Made by a program: the position numbers and the translations under genes
Source: Lysinibacillus odysseyi
GTDB lineage: Bacteria > Bacillota > Bacilli > Bacillales_A > Planococcaceae
DNA length: 64,000 bases
Assembly: GCA_014595895.1 (NCBI GenBank)
Contig: JABUKB010000001.1
Span: forward strand, 1,426,001 to 1,490,000
Direction: 5' to 3'
The notes under the pieces: model-generated
What the model saw: only the letters and a program-made list of their open reading frames with translations
Database searches by the model: none
What the model was told of the DNA's origin: nothing
Shown: in pieces, positions 9,405 to 17,679 of the stretch
Position numbering within the stretch: the stretch's first letter is position 1
Layout of the letters: the number at the start of each line of letters is the position of its first letter

Positions 9405-9941
9405 TTATTCATCATCTAAGTCTTGTTCAAATTTAAGTACGGCACCTGAGTTAGCATCGATTTCAAATTCGTATTCTGTACGGCCATTTTCAATGTCGAT
9501 TTCGTACACATATTTTCCGTCATCTTCATCTAACTCTACATCCGTGACCGTACCTGGCGCTTCCGCTAAAGCGATATCGATCGCCTGTTGTTCACTGATT
9601 TTCACGTCCTGTGCTGCTACTGATGCGCTAGCAGATGTTTGGCTATTTACGCGTGATTCACGCTCTGTCACTTTTACTTTTCCTGTTTCAGCATCGACTT
9701 CTACTTCTACTTTTTCAGTTTCCGTTAAAAATTCCATTTCATAATGCGGTGTTGCATCGTTTACATCAAATTCAAATCCGGCTAAATCACCTTTGACTTC
9801 AGCGAACGCTAATTTTTTGGCCTCACTAGCTGTAATGGCTGGCTTTCCTTCGGCTGATCCCAATAAATCCGTTTGTGCTAATACTGTACCTCCACCAATT
9901 GCGATTAATAATGCAGGAACTGCGATTAATTTTTTATTCAT
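9405..9941 (-). CDS. Secreted PepSY-domain protein (two repeats)
   Basis: 178 residues. Signal sequence (MNKKLIAVPALLIAIGGG...LAQ) and two PepSY units, each with an alanine-rich helix (ASEAKKLAFAEV, SEQQAIDIALAEAPG) followed by beta strands ending in VDAETGKV or IDANSGAV. Very acidic. PepSY domains are thought to inhibit or chaperone extracytoplasmic enzymes; no target is visible. Last gene after a response regulator, histidine kinase and another PepSY gene, suggesting it is an output of or input to that sensor system. Confidence 0.8.
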   Translation of the reverse strand: MNKKLIAVPALLIAIGGGTVLAQTDLLGSAEGKPAITASEAKKLAFAEVKGDLAGFEFDVNDATPHYEMEFLTETEKVEVEVDAETGKVKVTERESRVNSQTSASASVAAQDVKISEQQAIDIALAEAPGTVTDVELDEDDGKYVYEIDIENGRTEYEFEIDANSGAVLKFEQDLDDE

Positions 9942-10031
9942 TATTTTTCTCTCCTTTGTTTTGGTGTAACTTTAGTGTAAAACACCAACATGAAAGGATA
10001 CTGAGAGAAAGATTAGAATTTGATGAGAAAA

Positions 10032-10556
10032 TCAATCCTCATATTGAATTGACAAAATCTTGCCGGTAATCGCATGTATCTGTACGATAATATCTTCTTC
10101 CCCTTGCTCTATGTCCACTAAATAATAGCCACCGTTTGCACTTTCCTCAAATTCCACATCGTCTGCTGTGCCTCCGACTTCTTTTACCGCAATATTGATT
10201 GCATCCGCCTCTGACAATAACACAACAGGCTGGCTCGGCTCTGGCTGTGGTTCAGGTTCTGGTGGTGGCTCTGGTTCCGGTTGTTCCTCTGCTAAATGAA
10301 TTACTTGCAAATCACTCATTTTTCCATTTCGTGCATCAAGCGCTACTTCGTAAGTCGAGCCGTTCTTTTGAAAGGAAATGATATGCAAATCGCCCTCCTC
10401 GACAATGTTTTGAACCACTGCGTTATACACTTTCTCCACCTGTTGCGTCATTTCTTCTTCAGTGAGGAGCGGTTCTGTCGTCAATTCCGTGAATCCAATA
10501 TACACAGCCCAGACAAGAACAAATATTGTTAAGACCATCAGCCCTTTTTTACGCAT
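10032..10556 (-). CDS. Membrane-anchored PepSY-domain protein
   Basis: About 174 residues. One N-terminal membrane segment (GLMVLTIFVLVWAVYIGF), a linker rich in Pro-Glu (EQPEPEPPPEPEPQPEPSQP), and a C-terminal PepSY unit (SEADAINIAVKEVGG...ITGKILSIQYED). ATG 10556 is preferred: GGGAGG lies eight bases upstream inside the kinase 3' end, and the start overlaps the kinase stop. The Pro/Glu linker probably spans cell wall to place the PepSY domain away from the membrane. Confidence 0.8.
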   Translation of the reverse strand: MRKKGLMVLTIFVLVWAVYIGFTELTTEPLLTEEEMTQQVEKVYNAVVQNIVEEGDLHIISFQKNGSTYEVALDARNGKMSDLQVIHLAEEQPEPEPPPEPEPQPEPSQPVVLLSEADAINIAVKEVGGTADDVEFEESANGGYYLVDIEQGEEDIIVQIHAITGKILSIQYED

Positions 10557-11898
10557 CGCTATCGCCTCCCTCACGCGGTAAATAAACCGTCATCGTCGTT
10601 CCTTGTTGAGGTATGCTTTCTACTTGAATGGTTGCTCCTAATCGGTCGGCCAGCTCCTTCGCTACGGCTAAACCGATTCCCGTCCCGCCTGTTTTCCGGT
10701 TGCGGTCCTTGGCTACACGGTAGAAACGATTGAAAATATGGGGAATATCCTCTGCTGGAATACCTATCCCATAATCGGTAACGGCAATAGCTACCTGATC
10801 TTGGGCTGTCACCTTTACCTCGATGCCTTCTTCACTGTATTTCCGCGCATTATCAAGCAAAATAAATAATAGCTGCTTTAGTTTCGCTTCATCGGTTTGG
10901 ATGGTGATATCCGCTGCCTCTACGGTAATCTCCCGGTGATATGCATGGCGCATACTCGCTGCAATTTCTTCTACGAAGACGGGCAGTGCAACAGACGTAA
11001 TGGATAATTTGACGGTTTCACTTGCTTTGGCTAACGCGAGCATTTGCTCAATCATCTGCTTCATATTCGCCGTTTCTCTGGCAATTGCCGTTAATGCTTC
11101 ATCAGTCACAGCAGCATCGGCAGTACCGCGGCGCTGCAATAATTTCGCATAGCTTTCAATCACCGTCAAGGGTGTTTTCAATTCATGTGATGCATTGCCC
11201 ATAAATTGTTGCTGACGTTCGTGCAAATCCTCTAGCTGTGCCATCAGTTCATTATAAGTCAAGGCCATGTGCGCAATTTCATCCTTTGAGCTATTTATTT
11301 CCGTAATTTGTTCATAGCTTGCCTTTTTAATATTGCGCTCCATCGTTGTCGTGAGACGTTCAATGGGTTTCACGATCAAACGCACGAGCAGCTGGCTCGC
11401 AAAGAAAATCGGAATCATTGCGAAAAACGTCATGAGGAAAAAAATAATTTGCAAACGTTTTAAATTTTCAGCAATGGTCTGTAGCGGCTGAATAAGAGTA
11501 GCATTGGCGACTTCTCCTGTTGGCCATAACAGGGGATACTCAATGGCCAGATGCGGAACACCCTGCAGGTACTGCACCGTATATTCTTCATCGGCATTCA
11601 CCTTGATATCGATTTTCTCCGAAGTTGTTTGCAGGCGGATTAAATCAGCACCACTTTCAGCTCGCACAGAGATAGCGCCGGCCGTTGGGATATACGCCCG
11701 AAAAATCGTCTCGATACCAACAACATCTTTCACTGAACTTACCGCCGTTGATAACTCATCGGCTCGGGACTGCAGCTGTTCGTATTCTGTCGTATACGCT
11801 AAATCCTTATATAAAAAATAAATACCTGTAAAGCTGCCGATTAAAATGATGGAAGTCAATAAGGTCGATAATATATTGACTTTTGTATTAAGCTTCAT
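10549..11898 (-). CDS. Sensor histidine kinase (HAMP, ArlS-like architecture)
   Basis: 449 residues. TM1 ~10-31, extracytoplasmic domain ~32-148, TM2 ~150-172, HAMP ~173-225, phosphoacceptor box GNASHELKTPL with His238, then N, G1 and G2 boxes (LLDNARKYS, DYGIGIP, GGTGIGLAV). Length and layout match ArlS-type kinases, but no orthologue is claimed. The ATG overlaps the response-regulator stop by 11 bases. The stimulus is unknown; coupling with two PepSY genes hints at an envelope or proteolysis-related signal. Confidence 0.9.
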   Translation of the reverse strand: MKLNTKVNILSTLLTSIILIGSFTGIYFLYKDLAYTTEYEQLQSRADELSTAVSSVKDVVGIETIFRAYIPTAGAISVRAESGADLIRLQTTSEKIDIKVNADEEYTVQYLQGVPHLAIEYPLLWPTGEVANATLIQPLQTIAENLKRLQIIFFLMTFFAMIPIFFASQLLVRLIVKPIERLTTTMERNIKKASYEQITEINSSKDEIAHMALTYNELMAQLEDLHERQQQFMGNASHELKTPLTVIESYAKLLQRRGTADAAVTDEALTAIARETANMKQMIEQMLALAKASETVKLSITSVALPVFVEEIAASMRHAYHREITVEAADITIQTDEAKLKQLLFILLDNARKYSEEGIEVKVTAQDQVAIAVTDYGIGIPAEDIPHIFNRFYRVAKDRNRKTGGTGIGLAVAKELADRLGATIQVESIPQQGTTMTVYLPREGGDSDA

Positions 11899-12583
11899 TA
11901 GCCGGCTCCTTTAATACATAGCCCACGCCGCGCACCGTATGCAAGATCGGTGACTGCTTATCATTTAACTTTTGGCGTAAATAGCGAATATAGACATCTA
12001 CGACATTCGTATCGCCGTAATAATCGAAGCCCCAGACAGCATCCAGCAATTGTTCACGTGACTGCACAAGTTTCGGATGCTTCATGAAATGCAACAGCAG
12101 CTCGAATTCACGCGGTGTCAAATCAATCGTTGTTTTCCCTCGCATCACTTCTCGTGTATCTTCATTGACTGCTACATCTAAAAAGCGGTACTCATTTGTT
12201 ACGATACTCGGATTGGCGCGCTGGCGAATGCGCAGTGCCGCACGAATCCGAGCGAGCAATTCTTCAAACTCAAATGGCTTTGTCATATAATCATTGGCGC
12301 CTAAATCGAGCCCCGCTACTTTATCTTGAATTTCATTTTTAGCTGTTAATAAAATAACTGGTACCGCTTCATCATGCTTGCGGATGCGCTTCAATACCTC
12401 CAGTCCGTGCATTTCCGGCAGCATTAAATCAAGCAATACCAAATCCCACTGCTCATCATGAAAAGCGAGTAATCCTGCCGTGCCGGTATGAACCATCTTT
12501 GCATCATAGCCTTCAAAGCCTAGCTCCAGCTGTAAAACACGCGCGATTTGCTCCTCATCTTCTATTATTAATATACGGTTCAT
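11888..12583 (-). CDS. OmpR/PhoB-type response regulator
   Basis: 231 residues. Receiver domain with acidic pocket EDE (9-11), phospho-acceptor Asp52 in LVLLDLMLPE and Lys in YMTKPF, followed by a winged-helix output domain (LTPREFELLLHFMKHP, GYVLKEPANEA end). First gene of a four-gene unit (regulator, kinase, PepSY, PepSY). Similar in sequence style to ArlR. Confidence 0.92.
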   Translation of the reverse strand: MNRILIIEDEEQIARVLQLELGFEGYDAKMVHTGTAGLLAFHDEQWDLVLLDLMLPEMHGLEVLKRIRKHDEAVPVILLTAKNEIQDKVAGLDLGANDYMTKPFEFEELLARIRAALRIRQRANPSIVTNEYRFLDVAVNEDTREVMRGKTTIDLTPREFELLLHFMKHPKLVQSREQLLDAVWGFDYYGDTNVVDVYIRYLRQKLNDKQSPILHTVRGVGYVLKEPANEA

Positions 12584-12635
12584 GTGGTCACCTACTTTTT
12601 CCTAAAATCGAGTTTACATACAATATAGCAAAAAC

Positions 12636-12675
12636 AAAGGCGCTTTTTGTTCATATGCGAACAAAAAGCGCCTTT
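12636..12675 (-). terminator. Strong intrinsic terminator after the acyltransferase gene
   Basis: A 17-bp perfect stem (12636-12652 / 12659-12675) with a 6-nt loop and a T-rich minus-strand exit. It isolates the acyltransferase gene from the downstream sensor operon. Confidence 0.9.
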
Positions 12676-12680
12676 CTTCC

Positions 12681-13721
12681 TTAAAACACACGTCGAATAT
12701 AAGGGATTTTCTCGATGATCCATACGAAGAAAGTCGTGATCACGAGTACAATCACTAATTGCATTGGCATACCGATAATTGGGTTAATATAAATCTCCCC
12801 TGCCTCATGGAAATATGTACGTATAACGTCCAGTAATGCCACATGCAATAAGTAAATCCCAAAGCTCAAGCGGCTAATCATTAAAATAAGTTTACTCGGC
12901 TTGAAGTCTGGGTTGTGCTGCTGTCTATGCCCAATTACATAACGGAACCACACGAATAAAGCAACCGCCGTTGCCATAACAAATGGGCTCTCATATTGCA
13001 TCGCATAACTTGTAAAAGCCCCTTGCGCTTTTGTCAGGGAGAATGTTTGCTGGATTGTTAATATGGCTCCCAGCACCCCGGCTATATAAATCGCCCAGCG
13101 CCACGCTTTCGATAACTCCACACGGCTAAAATAGTAACCAACGAAAATCATCCCGACATAGTTGGATAATGTAAAGAACTCCGGCACAACACTCCCTACC
13201 TGATAGCCAAAGTAGCGGAAGCCGCAGTACACAATAAACCACACGAGACTTAGATAGCCAACCAAATGAAGCTTGGCATGATTGACAAACACATTAAAGA
13301 CCGGCACCACTAAATAAATGCCAATCAGCGCATACAGGTACCATAAATGGTAATAGACACCGTTATTTAAAAATAATATACCAAATTGCTGCACATCTAA
13401 TGTACCGTCATACCAAAAATATTGGCGCCAAATATAATAGCCAATGGACCAGATGATAAAAGGCAGTAAAATACGGTTGGCACGTCGCTTAAAGAAAATC
13501 CCCAACGGCTCTTCTTTCCGCCCTAATAATAAGGCGCCGGATACCATAAAGAATATAGGTACACACCAGCGGACTAATCCATTAAAAACTACACTCGCTT
13601 CCCATTGAATCATTGGAATTTTCATATACAATGTGACATAAGCAGCTGCCACATGAATCGCCAACACTCCTAAAATGGCAATGACTCTTAAATAATCGAA
13701 ATAATAAGCTCTACTATTCAC
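12681..13721 (-). CDS. Acyltransferase-3 family membrane O-acyltransferase
   Basis: About 346 residues with roughly ten membrane segments. The N-terminal signature YYFDYLRVIAILGVLAIHV carries the conserved catalytic-type Arg/His of acyltransferase-3 proteins; RRANRILLPFIIWS is the second conserved block. These enzymes O-acylate surface polysaccharides, peptidoglycan or lipids; the acceptor here is unknown. GTG 13721 is preferred because TTGGGAG lies eight bases upstream; a TTG at 13775 lacks a ribosome site. A TATAAT sequence precedes it, with a weak -35. Confidence 0.82.
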   Translation of the reverse strand: MNSRAYYFDYLRVIAILGVLAIHVAAAYVTLYMKIPMIQWEASVVFNGLVRWCVPIFFMVSGALLLGRKEEPLGIFFKRRANRILLPFIIWSIGYYIWRQYFWYDGTLDVQQFGILFLNNGVYYHLWYLYALIGIYLVVPVFNVFVNHAKLHLVGYLSLVWFIVYCGFRYFGYQVGSVVPEFFTLSNYVGMIFVGYYFSRVELSKAWRWAIYIAGVLGAILTIQQTFSLTKAQGAFTSYAMQYESPFVMATAVALFVWFRYVIGHRQQHNPDFKPSKLILMISRLSFGIYLLHVALLDVIRTYFHEAGEIYINPIIGMPMQLVIVLVITTFFVWIIEKIPYIRRVF

Positions 13722-13892
13722 TTTTATATCTCCCAAAATCAGATTGTTACGCACTTTCTCAATAAACTTTAACAAATTATACTATGTTTTCTGCTTTCTG
13801 TATTTAATTTTTTCAATGCTTTTCCTACATAATGTTTTTGACGAATCTATTTTCTATTTTTACCGTAAATATAAACAAAGGGGCGATTATTT

Positions 13893-14068
13893 ATGATACG
13901 TATTGCAATTGAACAAGGCGTTTATGAAAAAACAAATACACTATTCAAAATATACACGTTTAAATACAGCTAGGACAATTCATTGGTCTAATCGATTCTA
14001 AAGGTTCTAGAAATACAGCGATTCAAGCCATGATGGGAGAAATTGATTCTGAAGCTAGTAAATTATAA
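13893..14068 (+). pseudogene. Small frameshifted gene, unrecognised
   Basis: ATG 13893 follows GGGGCG and encodes 26 residues (MIRIAIEQGVYEKTNTLFK...) to a TAG at 13971. The +2 frame continues as protein-like sequence (LGQFIGLIDSKGSRNTAI, then MMGEIDSEASKL) to TAA at 14068, so a one- or two-base change has probably split one short gene of about 58 codons. Family not recognised. The next gene downstream is a soluble acidic protein on the opposite strand. Confidence 0.45.
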
Positions 14069-14158
14069 GTACATTCTTCATAAATACCACATTCGCAGTA
14101 CTAAAGTATTTATTTTTTGCGGAATACCTCCCCCACCAAATAATTATTCTACATATAA

Positions 14159-14190
14159 AAAAGACGCGTTCCTAAATAAGTGCGCCTTTT
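14159..14190 (-). terminator. Terminator after the 14211 gene
   Basis: On the minus strand AAAAGGCGC pairs with GCGTCTTTT (one G-U pair), followed by Ts; located just downstream of the 14211-14633 stop. Confidence 0.6.
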
Positions 14191-14210
14191 AACTTAGATG
14201 AAATAAAAAA

Positions 14211-14633
14211 TTAAATTTCTTCTTGATATATTTTTAATTTTATCGGTTTAGAATTTAAAGGTATTTTAAATTCCTGAAGATTTTCTATATGAGCAAAAAA
14301 ACCCTCTATTTCATTATAGTCCATTGACCATTCTGATACCTCCAACTTTTTTAAGTCGGCTGTTGGTTCAAATACACATTCGCAGTGCAATTGTTCTATG
14401 TGTGGATGATTATCTTCCTTATAAATGCTAAACTGCCGTACAAAGTCAAAATAAAATAGATCCTCTCCAGTATAATCATAAATGCCACATTGAAATAAAA
14501 TTTCTTTCTCTTCTTCTCCCTCCACGGGTTCTCTACAAAAAACTTTAAAGGTTTCCCACATATCATTCATATCAACGGTATCTTCACTAATCAAATTTTT
14601 AAGATAACTTTCAACATTCCTAACCGTAAGCAT
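14211..14633 (-). CDS. Hypothetical acidic protein, possibly immunity-like
   Basis: 140 residues, soluble, acidic, mixed alpha/beta, no signal or membrane segment. Good start: GGAGGTG five bases before ATG 14633. Sequence features: MWETFKVFCREPVEGEEEKE, FYFDFVRQFS, and a C-terminal IPLNSKPIKLKIYQEEI. It looks like the small orphan immunity proteins found beside polymorphic-toxin remnants, but I recognise no family. It has its own terminator and lies next to a broken small gene. Confidence 0.6.
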   Translation of the reverse strand: MLTVRNVESYLKNLISEDTVDMNDMWETFKVFCREPVEGEEEKEILFQCGIYDYTGEDLFYFDFVRQFSIYKEDNHPHIEQLHCECVFEPTADLKKLEVSEWSMDYNEIEGFFAHIENLQEFKIPLNSKPIKLKIYQEEI

Positions 14634-14749
14634 TGCAACACCTCCAATATTATTATGTAACTATTCTTAATAAACTAACCTTTATTATAAGCAATTGCGT
14701 CGTTGTTCCGTACTTTTCATAATTAACTTACTTTATATAAGCATATTAC

Positions 14750-14783
14750 TTGAAAAAATCTGAAGGTTACTTAAAATAAGTAA
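14750..14783 (+). promoter_or_regulatory. Nitroreductase promoter with overlapping operator dyad
   Basis: TTGAAA (14750-14755), a 16-bp spacer, TAAAAT (14772-14777). The -10 sits inside a perfect dyad TTACTT-AAAAT-AAGTAA (14767-14783). Its TACT-N7-AGTA arms and spacing match the quinone-responsive YodB box of B. subtilis as I remember it; YodB controls a nitroreductase there. A MarR/DUF24-type repressor binding here would block transcription. Confidence 0.6.
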
Positions 14784-14817
14784 GGTAAGTCAATACATAT
14801 TGAGGAGGATTTTTCCT

Positions 14818-15381
14818 ATGACATTCCAAGCAAAAGATTTCCGTCAAGCAGACCATGAAATCGCAGAACTATTTTTAAATCGCTGGTCTCCGCGTGCCTA
14901 CGCAGATAAACCGGTAGCAGACGAGGTATTAAACCGTTTATTCGAAGCAGCTCGCTGGGCCCCTTCGTCAGGCAACAACCAGCCATGGCGCTTTATCGTA
15001 GCCAAAACACAAGCAGACCTTGAAAAATTCCACCCTATCCTAATGGAAGGCAACCTAGTATGGGCGAAAAACGCACCGGTATTAGTGGCTGTTACTTCGG
15101 ATAACACAAAAGGTTCTCATGAATTTGACGCAGGCACAGCTTGGGGCTTCCTCTCTTTACAAGCAGCAAAAGAAGGTTTAATTACACACCCAATGAGCGG
15201 TATTTACAAAGATGTAGCGAAAGAAGTCTTAGACATTCCGGAAAACTTCGATGTACACTTAGTAATCGCGATCGGCTACCAAGGGGAAAAAGAGTCACTT
15301 TCTCCAGAATTACAAGCGCGTGAAACACCATCAGGTCGTCGCCCATTAGAAGAAATCGTATTTGAAGGTTCATTCAAATAA
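14818..15381 (+). CDS. Nitroreductase family FMN oxidoreductase
   Basis: 187 residues. FMN-binding RWSPRAYADKPV near the N-terminus, ARWAPSSGNNQPWRF, and a C-terminal GYQGEKESLS; length fits the smaller MhqN/YodC-like nitroreductases. Likely reduces quinones or nitroaromatics with NAD(P)H. Start ATG 14818 sits nine bases after GAGGAGG. Single gene with its own promoter/operator and terminator, pointing to control by electrophile stress. Confidence 0.88.
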   Translation: MTFQAKDFRQADHEIAELFLNRWSPRAYADKPVADEVLNRLFEAARWAPSSGNNQPWRFIVAKTQADLEKFHPILMEGNLVWAKNAPVLVAVTSDNTKGSHEFDAGTAWGFLSLQAAKEGLITHPMSGIYKDVAKEVLDIPENFDVHLVIAIGYQGEKESLSPELQARETPSGRRPLEEIVFEGSFK

Positions 15382-15389
15382 CGGAAATC

Positions 15390-15437
15390 ACCCTCGCACT
15401 TACTGTACTATGGCAGTAAGCGGAGGGTATTTTTTTA
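15390..15437 (+). terminator. Terminator after the nitroreductase gene
   Basis: A stem of ACCCTC + ACTTACTG against CAGTAAG + GAGGGT with one small bulge, followed by ATTTTTTTA. Confidence 0.8.
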
Positions 15438-15538
15438 TGCTAGTTTTCTTTTAAATGCCCTTTTTGGCAAAATAACAGGATAGTCTAACCTGGCAAATAT
15501 CCCGCCCCTGTTATACAAAACCCCTTTGTACCCTATGA

Positions 15539-15685
15539 TCTACTGAACAGCTTAGTCCTTATGGTAAAATCACTATCGTTTCTCTATACCTAGCCCCTGC
15601 CTATATAAATGAATTCGCTAAGAAACATCCAAATATTTTTATTTTGCGGACGAAAGAGATGCAAAACAGGAAAAACTTCTCATAA
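15539..15685 (+). pseudogene. Coding-like remnant in the 350-nt gap before the EAL gene
   Basis: A 48-codon open frame with no usable start encodes protein-like sequence (YGKITIVSLYLAPAYINEF, KKHPNIFILRTKEM) ending at TAA 15683. No ribosome site. I read it as the tail of a lost gene; family unknown. Nothing else is seen in 15438-15731 apart from the EAL ribosome site. Confidence 0.3.
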
Positions 15686-15731
15686 TTTAGTATATTAATA
15701 ATGTGAAAACTATCCTTCAAGGGGTGACGTT

Positions 15732-16736
15732 ATGTCATGCAAAAATTGTTTGATTAATAAAGTGGAATTCCGCATTAAATTTACAGATACTATGCAAGAC
15801 GAGATGAAGCATATGCTACTCGAACACTTAGGGCGCTTAGGCTATACAATCGAACAGCAAGATGGATTATTTATCATCAATGAAGATGCGATGCGAGAGT
15901 TAGCTGACTTTTCGATTGATTTTGACGAAGCCGAACATATTTTATTTGCCGTGGAGGATGACTGGCATCCGTTAACGAAGGTGCCCAATGTATTCGAGGC
16001 TTCATGGGTTGATACGATTATTAAGAAAAATTCTATCATTTGTTATTCGCAACCGATCGTTGATGGGAATGGTTCTATTTTTGGGCATGAGGTGTTAGCA
16101 CGCTTTATCGGTGAAAACGGCGAGCTTTTGTTTCCGGGTCAAGTATTTGACGCAGCAAGATTGAGAGGTCGACTATATGCTCTTGATCGTGTATGTCGCT
16201 TGGCTGCTGTCCGTTATGGCAAAAAATTGAACGGAAAGATTTTCGTCAATTTTATCCCGACTTCGATTTATGTTCCGGAATATTGTTTACGCTCTACCGA
16301 AATGCTAGCACAACAACTCAATATTGAACCAAAGCGTTTTATTTTTGAAGTGGTAGAAACAGAGGAAGTAAAAGATTTAGAGCATTTAAAGGTGATTTTG
16401 AATTATTACCAGAAAAAAGGATTTGAATATGCCCTTGATGACGTGGGTGAAGGCTTTAGTACACTTGATGTACTGGAGGAAATCAAGCCAAACTATATGA
16501 AGCTTGACCGAAAATTTGTTGATGGCGTAGCCCGTGACCCTTATTTACAGTCCATGGCGAAGCTTTTTTTAACAAAGGCACTCGAAATTGGTGCAGTTCC
16601 ATTAGCGGAGGGCATTGAAACAAAGGAAGATTTCCACTTTTTAAAATCATTAGGTTTTCAATTATTCCAAGGATATCTATTTAGTAAACCCCTGCCTGAG
16701 CCTGTCACGACCATAGATTGGGCAGTGATTTCCTAG
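15732..16736 (+). CDS. EAL-domain c-di-GMP phosphodiesterase
   Basis: 334 residues. N-terminal ~95 residues are unassigned and start with a CKNC motif. EAL domain ~96-330: EVLARF (the EAL equivalent), NFIPTSIY, FEVVETEEV, ALDDVGEGFS (loop-6 DDFG equivalent), KLDRKFV, AEGIETKED and QGYLFSKP. Most metal/c-di-GMP residues appear present, so activity is likely. Ribosome site AAGGGGTG. Monocistronic. The window also has a GGDEF gene and an MshEN-like protein, so c-di-GMP signalling is probable in this organism. Confidence 0.88.
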   Translation: MSCKNCLINKVEFRIKFTDTMQDEMKHMLLEHLGRLGYTIEQQDGLFIINEDAMRELADFSIDFDEAEHILFAVEDDWHPLTKVPNVFEASWVDTIIKKNSIICYSQPIVDGNGSIFGHEVLARFIGENGELLFPGQVFDAARLRGRLYALDRVCRLAAVRYGKKLNGKIFVNFIPTSIYVPEYCLRSTEMLAQQLNIEPKRFIFEVVETEEVKDLEHLKVILNYYQKKGFEYALDDVGEGFSTLDVLEEIKPNYMKLDRKFVDGVARDPYLQSMAKLFLTKALEIGAVPLAEGIETKEDFHFLKSLGFQLFQGYLFSKPLPEPVTTIDWAVIS

Positions 16737-16803
16737 TACAAAAAGTTAATATTACAAAGCACTCACTGTTGAATATGAATTTTAAAATTCAATGATGATA
16801 AAA

Positions 16804-16839
16804 GCAGGAAAATCACAATGATTTCCCTGCCTTTTTGTT
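16804..16839. terminator. Terminator between EAL and AIM24 genes
   Basis: A 12-bp stem with one G-U pair (16804-16815 / 16819-16830) with T5 on the plus side; it lies between convergent genes. Confidence 0.75.
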
Positions 16840-17546
16840 TAGCCACCGTTCTTCATATCATAGTAAGCTTCTTCGTATGGTTGCACAATAACAAACCCGT
16901 CTCCTTCAAAGCGCATTTGAATAGATTCTCCACTACCGCGTCCCATAAGCGTTCTAAAGCTAATATCAGTTTGGAAGTTCGGTTCTAAATTTCCTGACCA
17001 AGCGACGGTTGCATTTGGGTCAGTCATAACCGGTTTTCCAGGCGTTACACGTAGTGTAAGTGGTTCATAATGGCTTGTAATGGCTACGAGACCTGTTCCT
17101 TCACAGCGAACATTAAATAATCCACCTGCCATCATGCCTGCCACTTTGCGCATTAATTTAATCTCATGGCGAATCGACGGTTCAAAAGCTAATAAATCAT
17201 TGCCATTGACAAAAATAGCATCGCCTTGCAAATCAAGCAAAATCACTTTTTTACCACTGTCTGCTAAGTATAACTTCCCTTGACCTGCTGCCTTCATTAA
17301 GGAAGCTCCTTCACCGGTAAGTGCTTTTTTAAACATATTGCCTAGACCTTGCTCTAATATGCGTTCACGTTCAAACTTGATTTTTCCTTCGTAAGCGACC
17401 ATTGAACCCATTTTGGCCCAGACTAAATCTGCGTTATTGGTTAAATTCACTTCTAACAGACGGTCCGTTTCAAGTTCGAAAAAGCCCTGCCCGCGGTCTG
17501 CTTCTGCAGTCTTGCTAATAAACTCTTCAATCGAATATTTACTCAT
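16839..17546 (-). CDS. AIM24 family protein
   Basis: 235 residues, all-beta, glycine-rich, in the AIM24/TIGR00266 family (double-stranded beta-helix). Typical segments: MVAYEGKIKFE, GEGASLMKAAGQGKLYLAD, VRCEGTGLVAITSHYEP and a C-terminal QPYEEAYYD. No signal peptide. Bacterial members have no settled function; some work on the mitochondrial homologue points to membrane organisation. Single gene between two terminators. Confidence 0.82.
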   Translation of the reverse strand: MSKYSIEEFISKTAEADRGQGFFELETDRLLEVNLTNNADLVWAKMGSMVAYEGKIKFERERILEQGLGNMFKKALTGEGASLMKAAGQGKLYLADSGKKVILLDLQGDAIFVNGNDLLAFEPSIRHEIKLMRKVAGMMAGGLFNVRCEGTGLVAITSHYEPLTLRVTPGKPVMTDPNATVAWSGNLEPNFQTDISFRTLMGRGSGESIQMRFEGDGFVIVQPYEEAYYDMKNGG

Positions 17547-17620
17547 TTCACATCTCCCCCTTTACACACTTTCTTACTATACGCTTTCATTTTCATAAAG
17601 TTTCACATTTTACTAAAAAT

Positions 17621-17658
17621 CCCCATAAAAGTTAGTTGGTTGCCTAACCTTCACGGGG
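17621..17658 (-). terminator. Terminator after the DUF2339 gene
   Basis: On the minus strand CCCCGTGAAGGTTAG pairs with CTAACTTTTATGGGG using several G-U pairs, followed by ATTTTTAG. Confidence 0.65.
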
Positions 17659-17679
17659 AAGCTTAATATACACTGGAAT

